Shown one piece after another: positions 41,699 to 49,325 of a stretch of 64,000 bases of DNA. Numbering within the stretch: position 1 is the first letter of the stretch; the number at the start of each line of letters is the position of its first letter. The DNA lies in contig NZ_CP113910.1 of NCBI RefSeq assembly GCF_024701375.2, forward strand, positions 5,580,001 through 5,644,000. Reading direction: 5' to 3'. Under the pieces are notes generated by a model, which ran no database searches, had not been told where the DNA came from, and saw nothing but the letters and a program-made list of their open reading frames with translations. This stretch comes from Streptomyces sp. KMM 9044. GTDB taxonomy: Bacteria; Actinomycetota; Actinomycetes; Streptomycetales; Streptomycetaceae. The position numbers and the translations under genes were made by a program.

Positions 41699-44098
41699 TC
41701 ATCCCTGCTGCCGCGAGGGCCTGCGCCACGTGGGCCTGCGCCATGTCGGCCGCGGGGCGAGGACGCGGTCCCGGACGGCGGCCCACCGGGCCGACACCGC
41801 CCACACCACCCGCACTGTGGAACGCGGCAGGAACAGCGCGCGCAGCCGCGTGCCCCGGCCGGCCCCGGACCGCAGTCCGGCCGCCACCCGGCGCGCATCG
41901 TCGGTCAGGCCCGCCGTCGGGCGCGACCGCGGTGCGTAGAGGACCTGCTCCACCGCATCCGCCACCCGGTGCACCGAGGCCGCGGCATCCGGGTCGAGCC
42001 GGCCGAGCCGGACGATCCGGGCCGCCGCCTTGCGCGGAGTCAGCGACTCGTCAGGGGAGACGCCGACGTCCCACGCCGTGTCCGTCAGCTCGTCCCAGAC
42101 GGCCAGGACGTGCGAGGCCGTGCCCGCCTCGGACCGGCCGTGTGCGCCCAGGCGCACCGAACGGGTCCGCAGCCGCCACAGCATCGGCGCCAGCGGCAGC
42201 ACCAGGAGCGCGAGACCGCCCAGCACCCACGCCGGCACCACGTACCACTTCGGCCCGTCGCCGTCCGTGGGCAGCGTCGCCAGGGGTGCCTCGCTCCCGC
42301 AGCCGTCCAGCCGCTGCTGCACCGAGCAGCTCTCGCTCTCCGACGGGGCGGCCGAGGACTCCGAGGGCTCCGCCTCGGACGGCCGGGCCGGGTCGGGCAG
42401 CGCGCTGTCCGGCGTCTCCTGCACGGTGTACTCCGGTACCGAACCACGGGTGGGGGTCGGTTCGAAGCGCGTCCAGCCCATGCCCTCGAAGTACAGCTCG
42501 GGCCAGGCGTGGGCGTCCCGCAGCCCCACCGCCACCGTGCCGTCCGACTGCGGGGTGCCGGGCGCGAAGCCCACCGCGACCCGGGCGGGTATGTCAAGGG
42601 ACCGGGCCATCGACGCCATGGCGAAGGAGAAGTGGACGCAGAAGCCCTCCTTGTCCCTCAGGAAGCGGGCGATCGCCTCCGAGTCGCTGCCGACGTCGAC
42701 GTCCGTGTCGTACTCGAAGCCGCCTGTCAGGGTGAAGTACTCCTGGAGCATGACCGCACGGTCGTACGCGTTCGTCGCCCCTTCGGTGACGGCACGGGCG
42801 GTCCGGGACACCACCGCGGGCAGCGAGTCGGGCAGCTCCGTGTAGTCCCGCTCCAGGGCGGCCGGCGGCGCCGACGCGTCCGCCAGCTGCTCCGCCGTGG
42901 GCCGCACGTCCAGGCTGCGCACCTGATAGGTCAGCCCCCGGGTGTTCTGACCGTGGTCGCCGACCAGCGTCATCCCCACCGGTTCGTAGCGCCAGTTGCC
43001 CCTGACGTCCACGCCGCTCGGCGGGTACGGCATGGGCAGCCAGTCCTGCCCGTACCAGTCGGCGGTCGAGATCGTCGTGCCGATCTCCTCGCGCTCGACG
43101 TCCGGGCCGAGGCCGGCCGGGATCGGGAAGGCGCCGTCGGGCACCGTGGTGATGGACCGCTTGGACGGCTTCCAGGTGGTGCCGTCGAAGTCGTCCAGGG
43201 ACACGATCCGCAGATACAGGTCCGAGACGTTCTCCGCCTCGGAGCGCACCGACATGACCTGGCGGTCCTCCTCCATGTTCAGCGAGTCGCGCAGGGACAC
43301 CAGCGGATTCACCGCGGAGATCGTGCCGCCCCCGCCGGAGCCCGGGCCGACACCCGAACCCGCCGGGTCCAGCAGGCCGCCGTTCATCGTGGGCAGACCG
43401 AGCGGCGCCACCAGGGCTATGCCCACCGCGAGCACCCCGATCCGCCGCCCGGTGCGCACCCGCGCGCGGGTCCCGCCCGGCTCACCGGGCGAGCCCTGCG
43501 ACGTCCCGCCGAAGACCCGCCCCCACTGGGAGAGCCGGTCACGGCCCTCCACCAGCAGCAGCATCAGATAGCCGGCCGCCGCCAGCAGGAACCACAGCCA
43601 GTCGGCCCCGCCGTCGGACAGACCCGCGGCGACGGAGTACAGCGCGAGCAGCGGAAGCCCGGCCGGTGCCGCACTGCGGAAGGTCACCGCGAGGGTGTCC
43701 ACCAGCAGCCCGATCACCAGGACACCGCCGATCAGCATCAGCCGGATGCCCTCGGACAGCGGCGCCGGTATCGTGTAGCGGCCGACGTCCGTGGCGCCCT
43801 GGTCGAGCAGCTGGGCGAAGAACCGGAACGCGTCCGGTCCCGGCACCAGGCCGGCGAACGCGTGCTCACGCGCGAAGACCAGCGTCAGCAGCACCAGCGC
43901 CGCAAGCGCCTGCACCGCCACCGTCAGCGGGCGCGCCAGCGGCACTCGCCGGGCCACCGCGCCCATGCCCGACTGCACCGCCAGCAGAAAGGCCGCCTGC
44001 AGGAGCCAGGAAGGCGGCTCGACCAGCGGCAGCAGCGCGCACGCGGCCAGCAGCGTGGCCGCCCACGAGGCCAGCGTCAGCCGGAGTCGCCCGCTCAT
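41699..44098 (-). CDS. Transglutaminase-like membrane protein (TgpA family, DUF3488)
   Basis: 799-residue polytopic protein. The N-terminal 220 residues contain about six hydrophobic helices (DUF3488). A large extracellular part follows, with the transglutaminase core: catalytic Cys in KEGFCVHFSFAMASMARSL, IPARVAVGFAPG, His in LRDAHAWPELYFEGMGWTRF and Asp/Glu in EPTP. After a Ser/Glu-rich linker another helix (VVPAWVLGGLALLVLPLAPM) leads to a cytoplasmic DUF4129-like tail. Its ATG overlaps the DUF58 stop by 4 nt (ATGA). Encoded with DUF58 and MoxR genes as a three-gene operon, an association seen across bacteria. The extracellular substrate is unknown. Confidence 0.9.
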   Translation of the reverse strand: MSGRLRLTLASWAATLLAACALLPLVEPPSWLLQAAFLLAVQSGMGAVARRVPLARPLTVAVQALAALVLLTLVFAREHAFAGLVPGPDAFRFFAQLLDQGATDVGRYTIPAPLSEGIRLMLIGGVLVIGLLVDTLAVTFRSAAPAGLPLLALYSVAAGLSDGGADWLWFLLAAAGYLMLLLVEGRDRLSQWGRVFGGTSQGSPGEPGGTRARVRTGRRIGVLAVGIALVAPLGLPTMNGGLLDPAGSGVGPGSGGGGTISAVNPLVSLRDSLNMEEDRQVMSVRSEAENVSDLYLRIVSLDDFDGTTWKPSKRSITTVPDGAFPIPAGLGPDVEREEIGTTISTADWYGQDWLPMPYPPSGVDVRGNWRYEPVGMTLVGDHGQNTRGLTYQVRSLDVRPTAEQLADASAPPAALERDYTELPDSLPAVVSRTARAVTEGATNAYDRAVMLQEYFTLTGGFEYDTDVDVGSDSEAIARFLRDKEGFCVHFSFAMASMARSLDIPARVAVGFAPGTPQSDGTVAVGLRDAHAWPELYFEGMGWTRFEPTPTRGSVPEYTVQETPDSALPDPARPSEAEPSESSAAPSESESCSVQQRLDGCGSEAPLATLPTDGDGPKWYVVPAWVLGGLALLVLPLAPMLWRLRTRSVRLGAHGRSEAGTASHVLAVWDELTDTAWDVGVSPDESLTPRKAAARIVRLGRLDPDAAASVHRVADAVEQVLYAPRSRPTAGLTDDARRVAAGLRSGAGRGTRLRALFLPRSTVRVVWAVSARWAAVRDRVLAPRPTWRRPTWRRPSRQQG

Positions 44099-45459
44099 CC
44101 CGTCCCCTCCCCACCGCTCGCCGCCGCCAGACCGGAACGCTTCCGGTCCGCCAGCCGCCACTGCTCCTCCATGGAGGCGCCCCGCGGCACACCCACCACC
44201 GTCCAGCCCGCCTCGCGCAGCATCCGCGACCGCTCCCCGCCACCGTCCAACGGACCGGGCACGTCCGCCGGTTCCCGCATCCAGGTCCCGCTGTCCAGAA
44301 GGAAGGCGACCGCGCCCCCGCTGCGCTGCCGCATCCGGGCGAGCACCGCCGCCTGCTCCTCGTCGAGATCGCCGAGGAAGGCCACGAGCAGCCCCTCGCT
44401 CCCGCCGCGGACGACGTCGTACGCCCGGGACAGGCCCGCCCCGTCGGAGTGGTCGACCACCGCGAGGGTGTCCATCATCAGCCCGGCCGTGACGGCCGAC
44501 CCCTGGCTCGCGCCCGCGAACCCGTCGGAGCCCTCGCCCGGCACCGATGCGCCTGTGTCGGTCAGCAGCCGCACCGAGAAACCCCGCTCCTGCATGTGCG
44601 TCAGCACGGACGCCGCACCCGACACCGCCCACTCGAACGCCGAGTCCGGCCCCGCGCCCGCGTAGGCGATGGCACGGGTGTCCAGCAGCACCGAACAGCG
44701 GGCCCGCCGCGGCTGCTCCTCGCGGCGCACCATCAGCTCGCCGTAGCGCGCGGTGGAACGCCAGTGCACCCGGCGCAGATCGTCGCCGTAGCGGTAGCCG
44801 CGCGGGATCAGGTCGTCCTCGCCGGCCAGCGCCAGCGAACGCTGCCGCCCGTCGCCGTGTCCCTTGGCCTCACCGCCCAGCCGCACCGGCGGCAACGGCT
44901 CCACGCGCGGGATCACCGTCAGCGTGTCGTACGTGGAGAAGGCCCGGGTCAACTCGCACATCCCGAACGGGTCGGAGAGCCGCAGCTGCAGCGGGCCCAG
45001 CGGATAGCGGCCGCGCACATCGGAGCGGACCCGGTAGGACACCTCGCGGCGCCCGCCCGCCTCCACCCGGTCCAGCACGAACCGGGGCCGCGGCCCGAGC
45101 ACGTAGGGCACCCGGTCCTGGAGCATGAGCAGGCCCGTGGGCACCCGGGAGACGTTGTCCATCCGCAGATGCACCCGCGCCTCGGAGCCGGCCGGTACCC
45201 GCGAAGGGGAGAGCCGGCGGCTGCCCGCGACCCGGTAGCGGGTCCGGCAGAGCACGCCCGCGCACACCAGCGGCAGCACCGCCAGCAGCAGCCCGACCCG
45301 CAGCAGGTCGCTCTGCCCGAGCACGTAGGCGCAGACCGCGGCCGCCGCACCGGCGGCCAGGAAGGAGCGCCCGCGGGTGGTCAGCCCGGCCAGAGCGGTG
45401 CGCAGGCCGCCCCGGTCACCGTGGTCGCCCTCCGCGCGGACCGAACCCGCGGTCGTCAT
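44095..45459 (-). CDS. DUF58 domain protein
   Basis: 454 residues with two N-terminal hydrophobic helices (about residues 33-70) and a cytoplasmic or membrane-facing domain. The DUF58 core is LIPRGYRYGDDLRRVHWRSTARYGELMVRREE, followed by a vWA-like region (ARCSVLLDTRAIAYAG). DUF58 proteins are partners of MoxR AAA+ ATPases in complex assembly. Its ATG overlaps the moxR stop by 4 nt and its own stop overlaps the transglutaminase start, so all three are coupled. No enzymatic residues are evident. Confidence 0.92.
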   Translation of the reverse strand: MTTAGSVRAEGDHGDRGGLRTALAGLTTRGRSFLAAGAAAAVCAYVLGQSDLLRVGLLLAVLPLVCAGVLCRTRYRVAGSRRLSPSRVPAGSEARVHLRMDNVSRVPTGLLMLQDRVPYVLGPRPRFVLDRVEAGGRREVSYRVRSDVRGRYPLGPLQLRLSDPFGMCELTRAFSTYDTLTVIPRVEPLPPVRLGGEAKGHGDGRQRSLALAGEDDLIPRGYRYGDDLRRVHWRSTARYGELMVRREEQPRRARCSVLLDTRAIAYAGAGPDSAFEWAVSGAASVLTHMQERGFSVRLLTDTGASVPGEGSDGFAGASQGSAVTAGLMMDTLAVVDHSDGAGLSRAYDVVRGGSEGLLVAFLGDLDEEQAAVLARMRQRSGGAVAFLLDSGTWMREPADVPGPLDGGGERSRMLREAGWTVVGVPRGASMEEQWRLADRKRSGLAAASGGEGTG

Positions 45460-46496
45460 CGCAGCCTCCGCGGCGGCTGCTGACCGTGCCCCGGACCGCC
45501 ACGGCCCACGCCGACGCCGTTCTGCTGGGGGGCTGCGGCGGGCACCGGAGTGCGCTGCAGGATCTCCCGCACCACCTGCTCCGCCGTGCGGCGGTTGAGC
45601 TGGGCCTGGGCGGTGGGCAGCAGCCGGTGCGCCAGGACGGCCACGGCGAGTGCCTGCACGTCGTCCGGCAGCGCGTACTCCCTGCCGTCCAGCGCGGCGG
45701 ACGCCTTCGCGGCGCGCAGCAGGTGCAGCGTCGCACGCGGGGAGGCGCCGAGTCTGAGGTCGGGGTGCGTGCGCGTGGCGGCGACCAGCTCCACCACGTA
45801 CCTGCGGACCGGCTCGGCCACATGGACGGCGCGCACCGCCTCGATCAGCTTCAGGATCTCGTGCGCGTGCGCCACCGGCTGGAGGTCCTCCAGCGGGGAG
45901 ACGCCGCCGTGCACGTCCAGCATCTGCAGTTCGGCCTCGGCGCTCGGGTAGCCGACCGAGACCCGGGCCATGAACCGGTCGCGCTGGGCCTCCGGCAGCG
46001 GATAGGTGCCCTCCATCTCGACCGGGTTCTGCGTCGCCACCACCATGAAGGGGCTGGGCAGTTCGTAGGTCGTGCCGTCGATGGTGACCTGGCGCTCCTC
46101 CATCGACTCCAGCAGCGCGGACTGCGTCTTCGGCGACGCGCGGTTGATCTCGTCGCCGATCACCACCTGCGCGAAGATGGCACCCGGCTTGAACTCGAAG
46201 TCGCGGCGCTGCTGGTCCCAGATGGACACACCGGTGATGTCCGACGGCAGCAGGTCCGGTGTGAACTGGACACGCTGCACCGAGCAGTCGATGGACCGCG
46301 CCAGCGCCTTGGCCAGCATCGTCTTGCCGACGCCCGGGACATCCTCGATGAGCAGATGTCCCTCGGCGAGCAGCACGGTCAGCGAGAGCCGTACGACCTC
46401 GGGCTTGCCCTCGATCACGCCCTCCACCGAACCCCGCACGCGCTCGACCACGGCGGTCAGATCAGTGAGGCTCGCTCGATCGTCATAGGTCGTCAC
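45456..46496 (-). CDS. MoxR family AAA+ ATPase
   Basis: 346-residue AAA+ ATPase, chaperone-like. Walker A is EDVPGVGKTMLAKALA (residues about 50-65), Walker B FAQVVIGDEINRA, sensor 1 MVVATQNPVE, with EAQRDRFMARV and the sensor 2 region ASPRATLHLLRAAKA. The C-terminus is a Pro/Gln/Gly-rich tail. GTG at 46494-46496 has GGAGGG upstream. It is the first gene of moxR - DUF58 - transglutaminase. In known cases MoxR ATPases help insert cofactors or assemble vWA-protein complexes; here the client is probably the DUF58 protein (inference). Confidence 0.93.
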   Translation of the reverse strand: MTTYDDRASLTDLTAVVERVRGSVEGVIEGKPEVVRLSLTVLLAEGHLLIEDVPGVGKTMLAKALARSIDCSVQRVQFTPDLLPSDITGVSIWDQQRRDFEFKPGAIFAQVVIGDEINRASPKTQSALLESMEERQVTIDGTTYELPSPFMVVATQNPVEMEGTYPLPEAQRDRFMARVSVGYPSAEAELQMLDVHGGVSPLEDLQPVAHAHEILKLIEAVRAVHVAEPVRRYVVELVAATRTHPDLRLGASPRATLHLLRAAKASAALDGREYALPDDVQALAVAVLAHRLLPTAQAQLNRRTAEQVVREILQRTPVPAAAPQQNGVGVGRGGPGHGQQPPRRLR

Positions 46497-46821
46497 CCGG
46501 CCCTCCTCGGCCTTTCCCCCCGCTCCGAAGGAACGAGGGCCCAAATGTCCGGGCCGACGCCTTGCTGTGTGGACCGGCCCACCCCGAATCACGGACACCG
46601 CGCGTGAAAAGTTCCGCACGGCACCACTCCCGCATTCTTGCCGCCGTTACCGATTCGTGTCACTCGCCTGTGGACAACCGTCGGCGATATGTCGGGTCGT
46701 ACGACTTTCGTGGAGTGTTGTTCTTCCTCGTGACATCCGGAGAACGGGCGCGCGAACCCCGCGAACCCCGCGAACCCCGCGAACCCCGAGAGCACGGACT
46801 TCCTCGGAGCGGGCCGGTGGG
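46497..46821. other. 325-bp intergenic region with 9-bp tandem repeats
   Basis: Between the start of moxR and the stop of the carbonic anhydrase gene, both leftward. It contains the moxR ribosome site and, near the carbonic anhydrase stop, four tandem GCGAACCCC units at 46752-46787. A relatively AT-rich stretch at 46600-46735 may hold the moxR promoter. No gene is supported. Confidence 0.6.
46752..46787. repeat. Four tandem GCGAACCCC repeats
   Basis: Four identical 9-bp copies lie 35 bp downstream of the carbonic anhydrase stop, in non-coding DNA. Confidence 0.9.
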
Positions 46822-47370
46822 TCAGGCGGGGTCGATCTCGCGCAGCAGACCGGTCTTCACGTCGAAGACGAACCCGCGCACGTCGTCGGTGTGCAGCAGG
46901 AACGGAGAGGTACGCACCCGCTGCATCGACTGCCGTACGTCCTGGTCCACGTCCCGGAAGGACTCCACGGCCCAGGCGGGACGCTGGCCGACCTCCATCT
47001 CCAGGTCGTGCCGGAACTCTTCGGTGAGGGATTCCAGACCGCAGTTGGTGTGGTGGATGAGGACCACGCTGCGGGTGCCGAGGGCCCGCTGGCTGATGGT
47101 CAGCGACCGGATCACGTCGTCGGTGACGACGCCTCCGGCGTTGCGGACGGTGTGGCAGTCGCCGAGCTCGAGACCGAGCGCGGCGTGCAGGTCGAGCCGG
47201 GCGTCCATACAGGCCACCACGGCGACACGCAGAACGGGGCGGGCGTCCATTCCGGGATCGGTGAAGGCGCCGGCGTACTGCTCGTTCGCCTTCACCAGAC
47301 GGTCGGTGACCGTGCCCTGGCCGGCCGTCGCGCTTCCTGAGCCCGCAGGAACCGATGCAGAAGTCGTCAT
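46822..47370 (-). CDS. Beta-class carbonic anhydrase
   Basis: 182-residue zinc enzyme converting CO2 and bicarbonate. The zinc ligands are seen in VVACMDARLD (Cys, with the Asp-Arg pair that controls active-site access) and HHTNCGLESL (His-x2-Cys). VRNAGGVVTDDVIRSL is also typical of the beta class. The second ATG (complement 47368-47370) is preferred because a TACCGT hexamer ends 7 nt upstream; an ATG two codons earlier (47376) is the alternative. It is transcribed away from rsmH and towards moxR. Confidence 0.92.
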   Translation of the reverse strand: MTTSASVPAGSGSATAGQGTVTDRLVKANEQYAGAFTDPGMDARPVLRVAVVACMDARLDLHAALGLELGDCHTVRNAGGVVTDDVIRSLTISQRALGTRSVVLIHHTNCGLESLTEEFRHDLEMEVGQRPAWAVESFRDVDQDVRQSMQRVRTSPFLLHTDDVRGFVFDVKTGLLREIDPA

Positions 47371-47377
47371 AGCCATG

Positions 47378-47383
47378 ACGGTA
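47378..47383 (-). promoter_or_regulatory. Candidate -10 (TACCGT) for the carbonic anhydrase
   Basis: TACCGT on the minus strand ends 7 nt before the ATG complemented at 47368-47370, predicting a leaderless mRNA. Confidence 0.4.
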
Positions 47384-47808
47384 CTGGTCACCCGCTCTGC
47401 GGGCCCGCTGTGAGACGGGACAAAGAACGTCATCCGCCTTTCGTGTGAGATGACCCACAAGGGGGGTGTGAGCCCCCTCGTACGGGTGGTTTCCCCGGGA
47501 CGCGGTTGTCCCCGCGCCGAGGGCCGCGCCGCGCAGGCCGGTTGATTGACCGGGCCACACCGTGGACTAAAGTGACGCGAAGCGGGAGGCGCGACTCCCC
47601 ACTGCACTGAATTTCCCCGGAGAACCGGGCAGCGTCCCGGAGATCTCCCCGCGTGCGCTGCGCGTACGTACGGCTCGGCCTCCTCCCGTTCCCGGCCGGC
47701 TGTCGCCTCCGGCGCCGGCAGGCCGCCCCGTTCACACCGGGGGAGGGGCGGGGGTCCCCGGCGGTGCGTCACGGCCGCGCCGGACCGTGAGAAGAGGGCC
47801 CAGAACCC
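47384..47808. other. Upstream region of the dcw cluster, no mraZ
   Basis: About 425 bp between the divergent carbonic anhydrase and rsmH. It holds a GTCATC...GATGAC dyad and a GGGGG/CCCCC hairpin near 47430-47485, a good promoter candidate at 47546-47573, and about 230 bp of GC-rich leader before rsmH. No open frame resembling MraZ exists here, unlike many bacteria including mycobacteria, where mraZ precedes rsmH. Confidence 0.7.
47546..47573 (+). promoter_or_regulatory. Candidate promoter for rsmH/dcw (TTGACC-N16-TAAAGT)
   Basis: TTGACC at 47546-47551 and TAAAGT at 47568-47573 are near-consensus for the principal sigma factor. Transcription would begin near 47580, giving a leader of about 230 nt. 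Confidence 0.5.
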
Positions 47809-48792
47809 ATGGGGCGCGAAGCGCATGCGAACACGGGCGGGCAGACCCGGCACGTCCCGGTGATGCTCCGGCGGTGCCTGGACCTGCTGGCGCCCGCCCT
47901 GGAGCGGCCGGGAGCCGTGGCCGTCGACTGCACCCTCGGCCTCGGCGGCCACAGCGAGGCCCTGCTGACGCGGTTCCCCGAGGCCCGGCTGATCGCCCTG
48001 GACCGGGACAAGGAGGCCTTGCGCCTGTCCGGTGAGCGGCTCGCCCCCTTCGGTGAGCGCGCCACCCCGGTCCACGCCGTCTACGACGAACTTCCCGACG
48101 TGCTCGCCCGGCTCGGCGTCCCGCGTGTGCAGGGCGTCCTGTTCGACCTGGGCGTGTCCTCCATGCAACTCGACGAGGCCGACCGCGGCTTCGCCTACGC
48201 CCAGGACGCCCCGCTCGACATGCGCATGGACCAGTCGGCCGGCATCAGCGCCGCCGAGGTCCTCAACACCTACCCGCCCGGCGACCTCGTCCGCATCCTG
48301 CGCGCCTACGGCGAGGAGAAGCAGGCCAAGCGGATCGTGGCCGCGGTGGTGCGCGAGCGGGAGAAGGAGCCGTTCACCACCAGCGCACGCCTGGTCGAGC
48401 TGATCCGTGACGCGCTGCCGCAGGCCGCCAAGCGCACCGGCGGCAACCCCGCCAAGCGCACCTTCCAGGCTTTGCGCATCGAGGTCAACGGCGAACTCTC
48501 CGTGCTGGAGCGGGCGATCCCGGCCGCGGTCGAGGCGCTCGACGTCGGCGGACGGATCGCCGTGCTGTCGTACCACTCCCTGGAGGACCGGCTGGTCAAG
48601 CAGGTGCTCGCGGCGGGCGCCGCCACCACCGCGCCCCCCGGGCTGCCGGTGGTCCCCGAGCGCTATCAGCCCCGGCTCAAGCTGCTCACACGCGGCGCCG
48701 AACTTCCCACCGAGGAGGAGATCGCCGAGAACCGGCGGGCGGCACCCGCGCGGCTGCGGGGCGCCGAGCGCATCAGGGAGCACCTCGAATGA
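47809..48792 (+). CDS. rsmH: 16S rRNA (cytosine-1402-N4) methyltransferase RsmH (MraW)
   Basis: 327-residue SAM-dependent rRNA methyltransferase acting on C1402 in the decoding centre. Visible: [16 protein letters not shown] motif [55 protein letters not shown], and the C-terminal [12 protein letters not shown] and [13 protein letters not shown]. First gene of the dcw cluster here. The ATG at 47809 has AGAGGG about 9 nt upstream. ftsL begins 56 bp downstream. Confidence 0.97.
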   Translation: MGREAHANTGGQTRHVPVMLRRCLDLLAPALERPGAVAVDCTLGLGGHSEALLTRFPEARLIALDRDKEALRLSGERLAPFGERATPVHAVYDELPDVLARLGVPRVQGVLFDLGVSSMQLDEADRGFAYAQDAPLDMRMDQSAGISAAEVLNTYPPGDLVRILRAYGEEKQAKRIVAAVVREREKEPFTTSARLVELIRDALPQAAKRTGGNPAKRTFQALRIEVNGELSVLERAIPAAVEALDVGGRIAVLSYHSLEDRLVKQVLAAGAATTAPPGLPVVPERYQPRLKLLTRGAELPTEEEIAENRRAAPARLRGAERIREHLE

Positions 48793-48848
48793 CGTGCCGG
48801 GCACGCGGGTACGGAAGGCAGGCCTCGGACGGACCCAGGGGAGCGTGA

Positions 48849-49325
48849 GTGAGCAGGAAACCCGAGCTCAGGGGGAGGGCGGCCCGTCTCGCGCGGCTCC
48901 TCCCCACGGGACGGGCCCAGGCGGCCCGCACCCCCTTCGTCCTGCTGGTCGTTCTTCTCCTGGGCGGTGGTCTGATCGGGCTCCTGGTGCTGAACTCGGC
49001 GCTCAGCGAGGGCGCGTTCCGGCTCGACGACCTCGAGCGGGAGACGAAGAGCCTCACCGACGAGGAACAGGCCCTCCAGCGGGACATCGACGCCTACTCC
49101 GCCCCCGACGCCCTCCAGCGCCGGGCCCGTGAGCTCGGCATGGTGCCCGGCGGCGACCCCGCCTTCCTGAACCCCGACGGCGAGGTCAAGGGCGTCCCCA
49201 GCCCCGCCGCCGCCTCCCGCGCCCCCCTCGTGCTCGCCCCCGAGGCGCTGGCCACCGCGACGGTCCCGCTCCCGGGCACGGCGGCCCACCCCACGTCCAC
49301 CCCCGCATCGACTCCCGGCAGGTGA
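48849..49325 (+). CDS. ftsL: Cell division protein FtsL (septum formation initiator family)
   Basis: 158-residue bitopic membrane protein of the divisome. A basic cytoplasmic N-terminus (about 28 residues) leads to one hydrophobic helix (FVLLVVLLLGGGLIGLLVL) and a periplasm-side coiled coil (FRLDDLERETKSLTDEEQAL) with ELGMVPG. The C-terminus is Pro/Ala/Thr-rich. Identification rests on topology and its position between rsmH and ftsI, since FtsL sequences diverge. GTG at 48849 has AGGGGAG upstream. Its stop overlaps the ftsI start by 4 nt. Confidence 0.9.
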   Translation: MSRKPELRGRAARLARLLPTGRAQAARTPFVLLVVLLLGGGLIGLLVLNSALSEGAFRLDDLERETKSLTDEEQALQRDIDAYSAPDALQRRARELGMVPGGDPAFLNPDGEVKGVPSPAAASRAPLVLAPEALATATVPLPGTAAHPTSTPASTPGR

